12,645 bases of DNA from DAOTXL01 sp034434895. Its GTDB lineage: Bacteria; Chloroflexota; Anaerolineae; JAAYZQ01. The DNA lies in the NCBI GenBank assembly GCA_034434895.1, contig DAOTYI010000302.1:1-12645 (forward strand), read 5' to 3'. Below the pieces are notes generated by a model. That model did not search any database. It was given only the letters and a program-made list of their open reading frames with translations, and was not told the DNA's origin. Positions 6,180 to 12,645 of the stretch are shown here, piece by piece (position 1 is the first letter of the stretch; the number at the start of each line of letters is the position of its first letter). A program made the translations under genes and the position numbers.

Positions 6180-7082
6180 ATGCGCCCTGTGTTGTTTGCC
6201 GGTTTGATCATCCTGGCCCTGCTGTTGGCAGGTTGTGGAGCCACACCTGAGCCAACCAAGGCCCCTGTTATCGTGCCGACCCAGGCCCCGACCGCCGAAC
6301 CGACCAAGGCCCCCGCCGGCCTGTCGGGCAGGCTGTCGCTGGCCGGTTCCACAACGGTCCAGCCGCTGGCCGAGAAGCTGGCCGAGGAGTTCATGAAATT
6401 GAACCCCGGCCTGACCATTGAGGTCCAGGGCGGGGGGTCCAGTGTGGGCGTCACCTCGGCCGGTGAGGGGACGGTGGATATCGGCATGGCCTCGCGGGCC
6501 GTCAAGGATTCCGAGTTGGCCAAGTTCCCCGACCTGCAGGTCTTTACCATCGCTCGCGACGGCATTGCCATCGTCACCAACCCCGGCATCCAGCTGCCCG
6601 GCCTGAGTGTGGAGCAGGTGCGGAGCATCTTTGCCGGCGAGATTACCAACTTTGCCGAGGTGGGTGGTCCCGACGCGCCGATCACCGTCATCTCCCGCGA
6701 GGAGGGATCGGGCACCCGCGCTGCTTTTGAAGAGTTGGTGATGGAGTACAAGGATGCCGCCGGCGAGAAGCAGACCAAGCTGATCACCGACAAGGCACTG
6801 TTGCAGCAATCCAACGGCCAGGTGCGGACGGCGGTGGCCACCACGCCCAACACCATCGCGTATCTGTCCTTCGGCTTCCTGGACAGCAGCGTCGCCCCGG
6901 TGACCATTGATGGTGTGGCTCCCACGGTGGATAACGTCAGAAACGGCAAATACCCCATCTCCCGGCCTCTGAATATGCTGACCAAAGGGGCACCCAATCC
7001 CCTGGCCCAGGCCTTTCTCGATTATATTCTGAGCAATGCCGGGCAGGAGATCGTTGCCGAGGATTATGTTCGCGTCAAGTAG
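6180..7082 (+). CDS. pstS: Phosphate-binding lipoprotein PstS
   Basis: A 300-residue exported lipoprotein. A signal peptide (about 1-18) ends in the lipobox LAGC with lipidated C19. A Pro/Thr/Lys-rich flexible tether (about 22-47, repeated PTKAP/PTQAP) precedes the periplasmic-binding domain. Phosphate-ligand blocks typical of PstS are AGSTTVQPLAEKL (55-67), GGGSSVGV (84-91), DIGMASR (100-106) and SREEGSGTR (172-180). It captures phosphate outside the membrane and hands it to PstC/PstA. Length is normal for the family. It has its own Pho-box promoter and is separated from pstC by 184 bases containing hairpin repeats, consistent with a binding protein made in excess over the permease (inference). 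Arsenate can also enter through Pst systems, although PstS favours phosphate. Confidence 0.96.
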   Translation: MRPVLFAGLIILALLLAGCGATPEPTKAPVIVPTQAPTAEPTKAPAGLSGRLSLAGSTTVQPLAEKLAEEFMKLNPGLTIEVQGGGSSVGVTSAGEGTVDIGMASRAVKDSELAKFPDLQVFTIARDGIAIVTNPGIQLPGLSVEQVRSIFAGEITNFAEVGGPDAPITVISREEGSGTRAAFEELVMEYKDAAGEKQTKLITDKALLQQSNGQVRTAVATTPNTIAYLSFGFLDSSVAPVTIDGVAPTVDNVRNGKYPISRPLNMLTKGAPNPLAQAFLDYILSNAGQEIVAEDYVRVK

Positions 7083-7092
7083 GCCAGGCAGG

Positions 7093-7259
7093 TGAAAAAA
7101 GTAGCTCAGAGCGGGCCGTGCTTCTCGGCGGTCACAGACCGCCGAGAAGCATAAAGCCCGGTGATGAAAAAAGTGGCTCAAAGCGGGTCCTGTTTCTCGG
7201 CGGTCACAGACCGCCGAGAAGCATAAAGCCCGGCGGTGAAAAACTCAAAGTGGGCTTGT
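7093..7259 (+). repeat. 72-bp tandem repeat carrying long hairpins
   Basis: Seen directly: copy 1 (7093-7164) and copy 2 (7165-7236) match at 65 of 72 positions by hand count. A degenerate third copy begins at 7237 with a 5-base deletion and fades near 7259. Each full copy contains a 14-bp stem with an ACA loop: 7120-7133 with 7137-7150, and 7192-7205 with 7209-7222. In copy 2 one C is replaced by T, which keeps a G-U pair, suggesting the RNA fold matters. No T-tract follows either stem. The location between pstS and pstC suits a transcription attenuator or an mRNA 3'-end protector that raises PstS over PstCAB (inference). Confidence 0.9.
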
Positions 7260-7266
7260 CACAGGC

Positions 7267-8637
7267 ATGGCTGAACAACAACCCGGTTCTACGCCCATAG
7301 TTCCGATCACTGAGGAGGGGGGGCGCCCCTCCATTGTGACTGCGATGGCTGTCCTCTGGACCGTGGGGGCCCTGGCCGTTGCCGCTCTGCTCTGGTTCCG
7401 ACATCCTGAGACGGTGAGCCCGATCGTGACCCTGTTGGCCGTCCTCCTCGTGGCCGGGCTGGGGTTGCTGGTGGGCTGGGGGCTGTGGACCCTCAAAAAC
7501 TGGGCACGTGTGGCCACCATCGGCATCCTGGGCCTGGCGGGTCTGTACTTCGCCACCCTCGTCCTGTTCGATGTCCTGGGCCAGATCTTTGGTGGTGAAC
7601 AGGTCATGTCCCCGGTGGAGATCCTGAAGGCCTTGGGACCGGGCCTGTTGCGCATCCTGGCCACCGGAGCGGTGCCTCTGGCCCTCATCTATGGCCTGAT
7701 CCGCACCGGGGCGGCCTTTCAGGAGACGACCCGTGAGCGAAAGGCCGTGGACCGCTCGGTCTGGTATCTGCTCAGCGCTGCGGCGTTGAGCACCATCATC
7801 ATTGTCCTGTTGATCATTCTGTTCACCGGCAGGGAAGCGTGGGAGGCGATGACCGCTGTGGGCGTCCTGGAGATGGTCCTGGGCGGGGTGTGGCGGCCAG
7901 GTTCGATCATCGGCACCGGCAGCGCGCAGTTCGGCATGTTGCCGATGATCGCCGGTTCGGTGCTGAGCACCTTTGGGGCTATGGCCCTGGGCCTGCCTTT
8001 GTCGCTGGGGGCGGCCATCCTGTTGACCGAGGTGGCCCCGGCCTGGGTGCGTGAACTCCTCCAGCCGGCCATCGAGCTGCTGGCCGGCATCCCCTCGGTG
8101 GTCTATGGCCTGTTTGGCATGGTTGTCCTGGCCCCCCTGATCCGCAGGATTCCGGTTCAGGGCAACACCGGCTTTGGACTGCTCAACGCCTCGGTGATCC
8201 TGGCCATTATGATCCTGCCCACCGTGACCAATGTCGTCCGCGATGCCATCTGCGCCGTGCCCGCCTCCTATAGGGAAGGTTCGCTGGCCCTGGGGGCAAC
8301 CCACTGGCAGACGATCTACCAGGTGGTGCTGCCTGCTGCCCGGTCGGGCATTGTGGCAGCCATCATCCTGGGCATCGGCCGCGCTCTGGGTGAGACGATG
8401 GCCCTGATCATGGTCATCGGCAACTCCATCGCCCTGCCCAGGCCGCTCAACGACAATCCCCTGACCCTCTTTCTGGCGACGGCCCGGACCCTGACCGGCA
8501 ACATTGCTGTTGAGATCAACTATGCCACCGGCGTCCATCGCAGTGCCCTGTTCTTCAGCGGCGTCCTGCTCTTTTTCATGGTCCTGGCGATCAACAGCCT
8601 GGCGCGTTATCTGATGAGAGAAAGGTTAGCTTCATGA
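7267..8637 (+). CDS. pstC: Phosphate ABC transporter permease PstC with extra N-terminal membrane domain
   Basis: A 456-residue membrane protein. The canonical PstC part begins near residue 160 (RKAVDRSVWYLLSAAALS). It includes FGMLPMIAGSVL (222-233), LLAGIPSVVYGLFG (271-284), the EAA loop that contacts PstB (ASYREGSLALGATHWQT, 333-349) and the C-terminal helices. It forms the channel with PstA. Ordinary PstC has about 300 residues. Here about 155 additional residues hold roughly four further hydrophobic segments (about 24-44, 52-73, 81-103, 127-146) with a GLWTLKNWAR element at 72-81. I do not recognise this added domain. The ATG at 7267 has only a weak ribosome site (AGG directly before it). 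M27 (7345) is an alternative start, but the added helices remain in either case. Its stop overlaps the pstA start by 4 bases. Confidence 0.93.
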   Translation: MAEQQPGSTPIVPITEEGGRPSIVTAMAVLWTVGALAVAALLWFRHPETVSPIVTLLAVLLVAGLGLLVGWGLWTLKNWARVATIGILGLAGLYFATLVLFDVLGQIFGGEQVMSPVEILKALGPGLLRILATGAVPLALIYGLIRTGAAFQETTRERKAVDRSVWYLLSAAALSTIIIVLLIILFTGREAWEAMTAVGVLEMVLGGVWRPGSIIGTGSAQFGMLPMIAGSVLSTFGAMALGLPLSLGAAILLTEVAPAWVRELLQPAIELLAGIPSVVYGLFGMVVLAPLIRRIPVQGNTGFGLLNASVILAIMILPTVTNVVRDAICAVPASYREGSLALGATHWQTIYQVVLPAARSGIVAAIILGIGRALGETMALIMVIGNSIALPRPLNDNPLTLFLATARTLTGNIAVEINYATGVHRSALFFSGVLLFFMVLAINSLARYLMRERLAS

Positions 8638-9593
8638 GCAGCAGAGAACTGTCTACCCCGCTGGTAAGGGCAAGAAGGGAGGGAGTTGCCATTCGCCTGG
8701 GCATCGAGAACCTGGCCCGGCGCAGGCTGAGCCAGAAGGTGGCCTTTGGCTTCTTCTGGCTGGCCGGCCTGCTGGTTGTGGCTGCCTTGCTGTGGATCAT
8801 CGGCTATGTTCTGGTTGAGGGCTTGCAGGTCCTCAACCTGGAGTTTCTGACCACCCGACCCAGGGGGGGCGTTTCAGGCGAGGGGGGCATCTCTACGACG
8901 ATCGTCACCACCCTGTATCTGGTGCTGTTCACCCTGTTTCTGGCCACGCCGTTGGGGGTCGGGGCGGCTGTGTACCTGACCGAATATGCCGCCGATGCTG
9001 CCCGGCGGAACCGGCTGCTGGCCCGCCTCATCCAGGTCGCCCGCAGCGGGGTGGAGATCCTGGCCGGCGTGCCGTCCATCATCTACGGTCTGTTCGGCTT
9101 TGCCCTCTTTGTGGTGGCGATGAACCGGTTTACCGGTGGCTTTTCCATCCTGTCGGCCAGCCTGGCCGGGGCGTGCATGGTCCTGCCGGTCATCATTCGC
9201 ACCTCGGAGGAGGCGTTGCTGGCCGTGCCCCAGAGCTATCGTGAGGGCAGTCTGGCCCTGGGTGCAACCAGGTGGCAGACCATCATCCAGGTAGTTCTGC
9301 CCGCTGCCCTGCCGGGCATCGTCACCGGCCTGATCTTGAGCGTGGGCCGCATCGTGGCCGAGACGGCCATCTTCTGGGTGACCATCGGTGGCAGCTACCG
9401 CCTGCCGACCGGCCTCCGATCGGCGGGACGGCCCATGGCCCTGCATGTCTACATGCTGGCGACCGAGACCCGGGCCTTTGACAAGGCGATGGGCACGGCG
9501 GCCATCCTGATCCTGACGATTGTCATCCTCAACCTGATCATCAATCTCACCAGCCGCACTTTCTCCAGGCGGATGATGGGGAGAGGCCGATGA
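8634..9593 (+). CDS. pstA: Phosphate ABC transporter permease PstA
   Basis: A 319-residue permease with about six membrane segments (about 38-61, 88-115, 140-164, 175-190, 225-251 and 286-305). Family blocks are LATPLGVGAAVYLTEYA (103-119), EILAGVPSIIYGLFG (141-155) and the EAA loop SYREGSLALGATRWQT (201-216), nearly identical to that of PstC. It pairs with PstC to form the phosphate channel and docks PstB on the cytoplasmic side. An AAAGG ribosome site precedes the ATG, which overlaps the pstC stop (ATGA), and its own stop overlaps the pstB start in the same way. Translation of the three is therefore likely coupled. Length is slightly above the usual 280-300 because of a basic N-terminal tail (about 1-36). 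Confidence 0.95.
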   Translation: MSSRELSTPLVRARREGVAIRLGIENLARRRLSQKVAFGFFWLAGLLVVAALLWIIGYVLVEGLQVLNLEFLTTRPRGGVSGEGGISTTIVTTLYLVLFTLFLATPLGVGAAVYLTEYAADAARRNRLLARLIQVARSGVEILAGVPSIIYGLFGFALFVVAMNRFTGGFSILSASLAGACMVLPVIIRTSEEALLAVPQSYREGSLALGATRWQTIIQVVLPAALPGIVTGLILSVGRIVAETAIFWVTIGGSYRLPTGLRSAGRPMALHVYMLATETRAFDKAMGTAAILILTIVILNLIINLTSRTFSRRMMGRGR

Positions 9594-10360
9594 TGAACAA
9601 CGTCAAACTCCAGGTGCGGAATTTTCACTTTTTCTACGGTGATTTTCAGGCGCTGCGCGACATCACCGTGGATATCCCCCGCCATCAGATCACCTCGATC
9701 ATTGGGCCTTCCGGCTGTGGCAAGAGCACCTTTCTGCGCGCCTTCAACCGCATGAACGACCTGATCCCCGGCACCCGTGCCGAAGGGCAGATCTTGATGG
9801 ATGACCAGGACCTGTACAGCATTGATGTGGTGGAGCTGCGCAAGCGGGTGGGCATGGTCTTTCAGCGGCCCAACCCTTTCCCCAAGACGATCTTTGACAA
9901 TGTAGCCTATGGCCCCCGCTGCCACGGTCTGCGCGACAGGGCCCGCCTGACCGAGATTGTGGAGCGCAGCCTGCGCCAGGCGGCGTTGTGGGATGAAGTG
10001 AAGGATAGCCTGGACAAATCGGGCCTGGCCCTGTCGGGTGGGCAGCAGCAACGGCTGTGCATTGCCCGCGCCCTGGCCGTCGAACCGGAGGTGATCCTGA
10101 TGGACGAGCCGGCCTCGGCCCTGGACCCGGTGGCCACCCTCAAGATCGAGGAACTGCTCCAGACGTTGAAGCAGCGCTATACCATCATCATTGTCACCCA
10201 CAACATGCAGCAGGCTGCCCGCGCTTCTGATTACACCATCTTTTTCAACATGGCTGAGGACCGGGCCGGCTGCCTGGTGGAGCATGGACCGACGAAGGAG
10301 ATTTTCACCAACCCCAAGGAAAAGATGACGGAAGATTATATCACCGGTCGTTTCGGATAG
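9590..10360 (+). CDS. pstB: Phosphate ABC transporter ATPase PstB
   Basis: A 256-residue ATPase of usual PstB length. Walker A is GPSGCGKST (39-47), the Q-loop is Q92 in VFQRPNPFP, the signature is LSGGQQQR (148-155), Walker B is VILMDEPASALDP (168-180) and the switch histidine is H204 (VTHNM). FQRPNPFPKTIFDNVAYGPR (91-110) and FNRMNDLIPG (52-61) are hallmarks of PstB among ABC ATPases. It powers phosphate import through PstCA from the cytoplasmic face. PstB usually has phoU as a neighbour, and with PhoU it conveys transport status to PhoR. Here the next gene, 17 bases on, is an arsenate reductase instead. Two adjacent ATG codons (9590, 9593) could each start it; the first overlaps the pstA stop. 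Confidence 0.97.
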   Translation: MMNNVKLQVRNFHFFYGDFQALRDITVDIPRHQITSIIGPSGCGKSTFLRAFNRMNDLIPGTRAEGQILMDDQDLYSIDVVELRKRVGMVFQRPNPFPKTIFDNVAYGPRCHGLRDRARLTEIVERSLRQAALWDEVKDSLDKSGLALSGGQQQRLCIARALAVEPEVILMDEPASALDPVATLKIEELLQTLKQRYTIIIVTHNMQQAARASDYTIFFNMAEDRAGCLVEHGPTKEIFTNPKEKMTEDYITGRFG

Positions 10361-10377
10361 GAACAAAGGTCGGGGCG

Positions 10378-10794
<417 letters not shown>

Positions 10795-10880
10795 GGGATG
10801 TTTGTGGCCCGTCGAATTCTGGACGAGGGGTTGGGTGAGGATGGGAGGTAGTTTTCTCTCCTGCCCAACCGGTTGAACAA

Positions 10881-10913
10881 AGAGGGGGCGAGGCATGGCC
10901 TCGCCCCCTTTCT
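10881..10913. terminator. Bidirectional terminator between arsC and bacterioferritin
   Basis: A GC-rich stem of 12 bp or more (10883-10894 with 10898-10909, loop ATG) is followed by TTTCT on the plus strand. On the minus strand it is followed by TCTTTGTT. It serves the converging pst-arsC and bacterioferritin transcripts. The rest of 10795-10880 holds no gene, only a weaker possible hairpin (GGTTGGG at 10829 with CCCAACC at 10864). Confidence 0.8.
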
Positions 10914-10927
10914 GTGCCAGAGGGGTG

Positions 10928-11395
10928 TTATGCCACCTGCTGAGCCAGGTAGTTCTGGATGCCCATCTGGCCGATCTGGTCGAGCTGAGCCTCAAGCTCG
11001 TCCACATGCTCCTCTTCGTCTTTAAGAATGGAGACAAGGAGCTCACGGCTGCCATTGTCGCCCACCTCGAAAGCCTGGCGGATGCCTTTGTTGTAGGCGC
11101 TGACGGCATCCAGTTCCGCTTGCAGGTCGTTGCGGAGCTGGGCTTCCACCTCGGCGCCGATGTGCATCGGGTTCAGCTTGCTGACGATGGGCCTCCCTTC
11201 CAGGAAGAGGATGCGGGCGATCAGGCTTTCGGCGTGCTTCATTTCGTCCATGGCCCGCTTCTCGACCGATTCGTGGAGCCGTCCGTAGCCCCAGTTGGCG
11301 CACATCTCCGAGTGGACCATATACTGGCTGATGGCCGTCAGTTCGTCGGCCAACAGGGCGTTCAGCGTGTCAATCATCTGTTCGTTGCCTTTCAT
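10928..11395 (-). CDS. bfr: Bacterioferritin (haem-binding iron storage protein)
   Basis: A 155-residue four-helix ferritin-fold protein, close to the usual 158. The dinuclear ferroxidase ligands are all present at the E. coli Bfr numbering: E18, E51, H54, E94, E127 and H130. M52, the axial ligand that holds haem between two subunits, is also conserved (DEMKHAES, 50-57), so this is bacterioferritin rather than a haem-free ferritin. It should assemble into a 24-subunit shell that oxidises Fe(II) and stores ferric mineral, which is often phosphate-rich. The start is preceded by AAAGGAG about 7 bases upstream. It has its own promoter and appears monocistronic, ending at the shared terminator. 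The ferredoxin partner Bfd is not seen nearby. Confidence 0.96.
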   Translation of the reverse strand: MKGNEQMIDTLNALLADELTAISQYMVHSEMCANWGYGRLHESVEKRAMDEMKHAESLIARILFLEGRPIVSKLNPMHIGAEVEAQLRNDLQAELDAVSAYNKGIRQAFEVGDNGSRELLVSILKDEEEHVDELEAQLDQIGQMGIQNYLAQQVA

Positions 11396-11472
11396 GGGTC
11401 TCTCCTTTCCTTCAATTGAGTGTTGGTCTCCTGCTGCGCCGCTGTTGCGGCCTGTTCATTTCGTACAGACAT

Positions 11473-11501
11473 AGTATAACACAGAGTCGCTTTGCAATCA
11501 A
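11473..11501 (-). promoter_or_regulatory. Promoter of bacterioferritin gene
   Basis: On the minus strand TTGATT (11496-11501) and TATACT (11473-11478) are 17 bases apart. Transcription would start near 11466, giving a leader of about 70 bases with a small 5-bp stem-loop (11438-11442 with 11447-11451). No clear Fur-type 19-bp palindrome is visible around it. Confidence 0.65.
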
Positions 11502-11518
11502 CCTGCCATTGCTGTCTG

Positions 11519-12556
11519 TCAAGGTCCTGTTTTGGCCGACAAGAGCGCGGCCCGTTCTTCATCAGACAGAAAGGCGACGGCCAGGGCATTGCGTTGCACC
11601 TGCCGGATCTGGCTGGCGGTCAGGCCGGCAGCGGGGGCAGCGACCTGGTACTCGTGACGCAGGTCAATGGCGCTGATGCCGGGGTCGTCGGTGTTGAGGG
11701 TCACCAGCAGGCCACGGTCCACAAACTGCCGGATGGGGTGGTCGGCATAAGCCGGCACGGTGCTGGTCTGCACGTTGCTGGTCAGCGACGATTCGATGCC
11801 GATGCGCCGTTCGGCCAGGTAGTCCAGCAGCTCCGGATCGTCCGCTGCGGCAACCGCGTGGCCGATGCGCGTTGCCCCCAGCTCGCGGACCGCCTGCCAG
11901 ATGCTTTGTGGCCCGGCGGCCTCGCCGGCATGGACGGTGATCTGCCAGCCGGCATCCCGCGCCCGCTTGAAATGCTCAACGAACAGTTCGCCTGGCCAGC
12001 GGGCTTCGTCGCCCGCCAGGTCGAGGGCCACAATCCGCTCTCGTTGAGACAGGAGGGCTTTCAGCTCCCGCCAGCCGATCTCCGGCCCATAGGTGCGGCT
12101 GATGATGCCGATCAGCCCGACCGGCAGGCCAAGGTCCCGCACCGCTGCCTCGACGCCATCAACCACCGCCTCCACCACGCCGGCCGGGTCCAGGTGGTGT
12201 GGCTCGGCCATGAACCAGGGGCTGAAGCGTAATTCGACATAATCCAAACCCTCACGCCGGGCATCCTCGACATTCTCATAGGCCACCCGCCGGCAGGCGT
12301 CATAGTCGGCCAGCACGCCGGTCATCCACCGAAATTTGGCGATAAAGGCCATGACGCCGGGCAGGGCCATGTTGGGCGCAGGCGCAGGGCCGTCGGGATG
12401 GGGAGGGGCAACCTGCACATGGGGCCGCAGCCCTTCCAGGTCCCAGGCGGGCAGGGGCAGGTTGTGTTGCCGCCCCAGGTCGAGGATCGTTTCCAGGCGC
12501 ACATTGCCATCCAGATGGCGGTGCAGGTCCAGCAAGGGCAAAGTCGGATCGATCAT
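11519..12556 (-). CDS. add: Adenosine deaminase family protein
   Basis: A 345-residue metal-dependent amidohydrolase of normal length. Zinc ligands are H12 and H14 (LHRHLDG), H209 (VHAGE) and D290 (LNTDDP). The catalytic acid is E212 and the base-assisting histidine is H233 (RIGHA). D291 follows the metal aspartate, as in the family. The expected reaction is hydrolytic deamination of adenosine or deoxyadenosine to inosine in purine salvage. Close relatives act on adenine or on aminodeoxyfutalosine in the alternative menaquinone pathway, and substrate choice cannot be settled from sequence reading alone. The ATG is preceded by AGGAG about 8 bases upstream. It lies 123 bases before the bacterioferritin gene, which has its own promoter, so the two are probably separate transcripts. 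The 89 bases beyond the start, to the window edge, hold no recognisable gene. Confidence 0.92.
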   Translation of the reverse strand: MIDPTLPLLDLHRHLDGNVRLETILDLGRQHNLPLPAWDLEGLRPHVQVAPPHPDGPAPAPNMALPGVMAFIAKFRWMTGVLADYDACRRVAYENVEDARREGLDYVELRFSPWFMAEPHHLDPAGVVEAVVDGVEAAVRDLGLPVGLIGIISRTYGPEIGWRELKALLSQRERIVALDLAGDEARWPGELFVEHFKRARDAGWQITVHAGEAAGPQSIWQAVRELGATRIGHAVAAADDPELLDYLAERRIGIESSLTSNVQTSTVPAYADHPIRQFVDRGLLVTLNTDDPGISAIDLRHEYQVAAPAAGLTASQIRQVQRNALAVAFLSDEERAALLSAKTGP

Positions 12557-12645
12557 GCCTCTACTCCTGAAGAGCGATCACAAAGGGCACGAAGATAACT
12601 ACCTCGACAATGTTAAATGAACATAAATGGCGGTCGGGGCGAACC

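Noticed and set aside
6102..7181. A 359-codon minus-strand open frame opposite pstS
   Set aside because: Gly/His/Gln-rich with no recognisable domain; it runs through the pstS promoter and the hairpin repeat.
7120..7222. Hairpins after pstS as ordinary Rho-independent terminators
   Set aside because: Neither stem is followed by a T-tract (ATAAAGCCC follows), so full termination is not supported; partial attenuation or RNA protection remains possible.
7093..7259. CRISPR array
   Set aside because: Only two full copies, directly adjacent without unique spacers, and no cas genes nearby.
7118..7300. Short plus-strand frame encoding a repeated 24-residue peptide (LGGHRPPRSIKPG)
   Set aside because: It exists because the repeat unit is 72 bp, a multiple of three. 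It has no ribosome site, lies in hairpin-forming DNA and overlaps the pstC start.
7204..8538. A 444-codon minus-strand open frame opposite pstC
   Set aside because: Low-complexity Gln/Gly/His/Asp composition and no family likeness; it is the mirror of pstC codon usage.
9449..10366. A 305-codon minus-strand open frame opposite pstB
   Set aside because: pstB has every ABC ATPase motif on the plus strand; the antisense product resembles nothing.

Overview
The window is GC-rich bacterial DNA. It carries a complete phosphate-sensing and phosphate-uptake block, flanked by a minus-strand membrane-stress-like operon on the left and two minus-strand housekeeping genes on the right. The organism is probably a member of Chloroflexota (Anaerolineae/Caldilineae type). 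This is inferred from the Pro/Thr-rich lipoprotein linker of PstS (PTKAP/PTQAP style), long intergenic palindromes, high GC and a mix of Gram-positive-like regulators. No rRNA or marker gene is present to prove it.

Layout. (1) Positions 1-231 hold no convincing gene, only three strong stem-loop palindromes. (2) Positions 232-3277, minus strand, hold a compact operon read right to left: YtrA-type GntR repressor, slipin/band-7 protein, CPBP (Rce1-like) intramembrane protease, and a LURP-one/tubby-like small protein. Its promoter is near-ideal (TTGACA-N16-TATAAT). (3) Positions 3300-3400 are a divergent control region with a large nested palindrome lying on the -35 of the leftward promoter and just upstream of the rightward one. 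(4) Positions 3546-6047, plus strand, encode a PhoB/PhoP-type response regulator and its PhoR-type histidine kinase. (5) Positions 6048-6179 are the pstS promoter, with five TGTTAAC-like sites at exactly 11-bp spacing ending 10 bp before a TATACT -10 box: a textbook Pho-box architecture. (6) Positions 6180-10794, plus strand, hold pstS, a 72-bp tandem hairpin repeat, pstC (with an extra N-terminal membrane domain), pstA, pstB and a thioredoxin-type arsenate reductase. pstC/pstA and pstA/pstB each overlap by 4 bp. (7) Positions 10881-10911 are a hairpin terminator shared by the converging transcripts. (8) Positions 10928-12556, minus strand, hold bacterioferritin with its own promoter, and an adenosine-deaminase-family enzyme.

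How it works together: PhoR senses phosphate limitation and phosphorylates the regulator, which binds the 11-bp repeats ahead of pstS and possibly similar repeats ahead of its own gene. PstS captures phosphate, and PstC, PstA and PstB import it. Pst systems also admit arsenate, so the co-oriented arsC fits as a built-in detoxification step. No phoU is present in the window; the place after pstB where it often lies is taken by arsC. I do not see a wholly new system. The most distinctive items are the Pho-box array, the nested divergent operator, the extended PstC, the tandem hairpin repeat and the GntR-slipin-protease-LURP operon.
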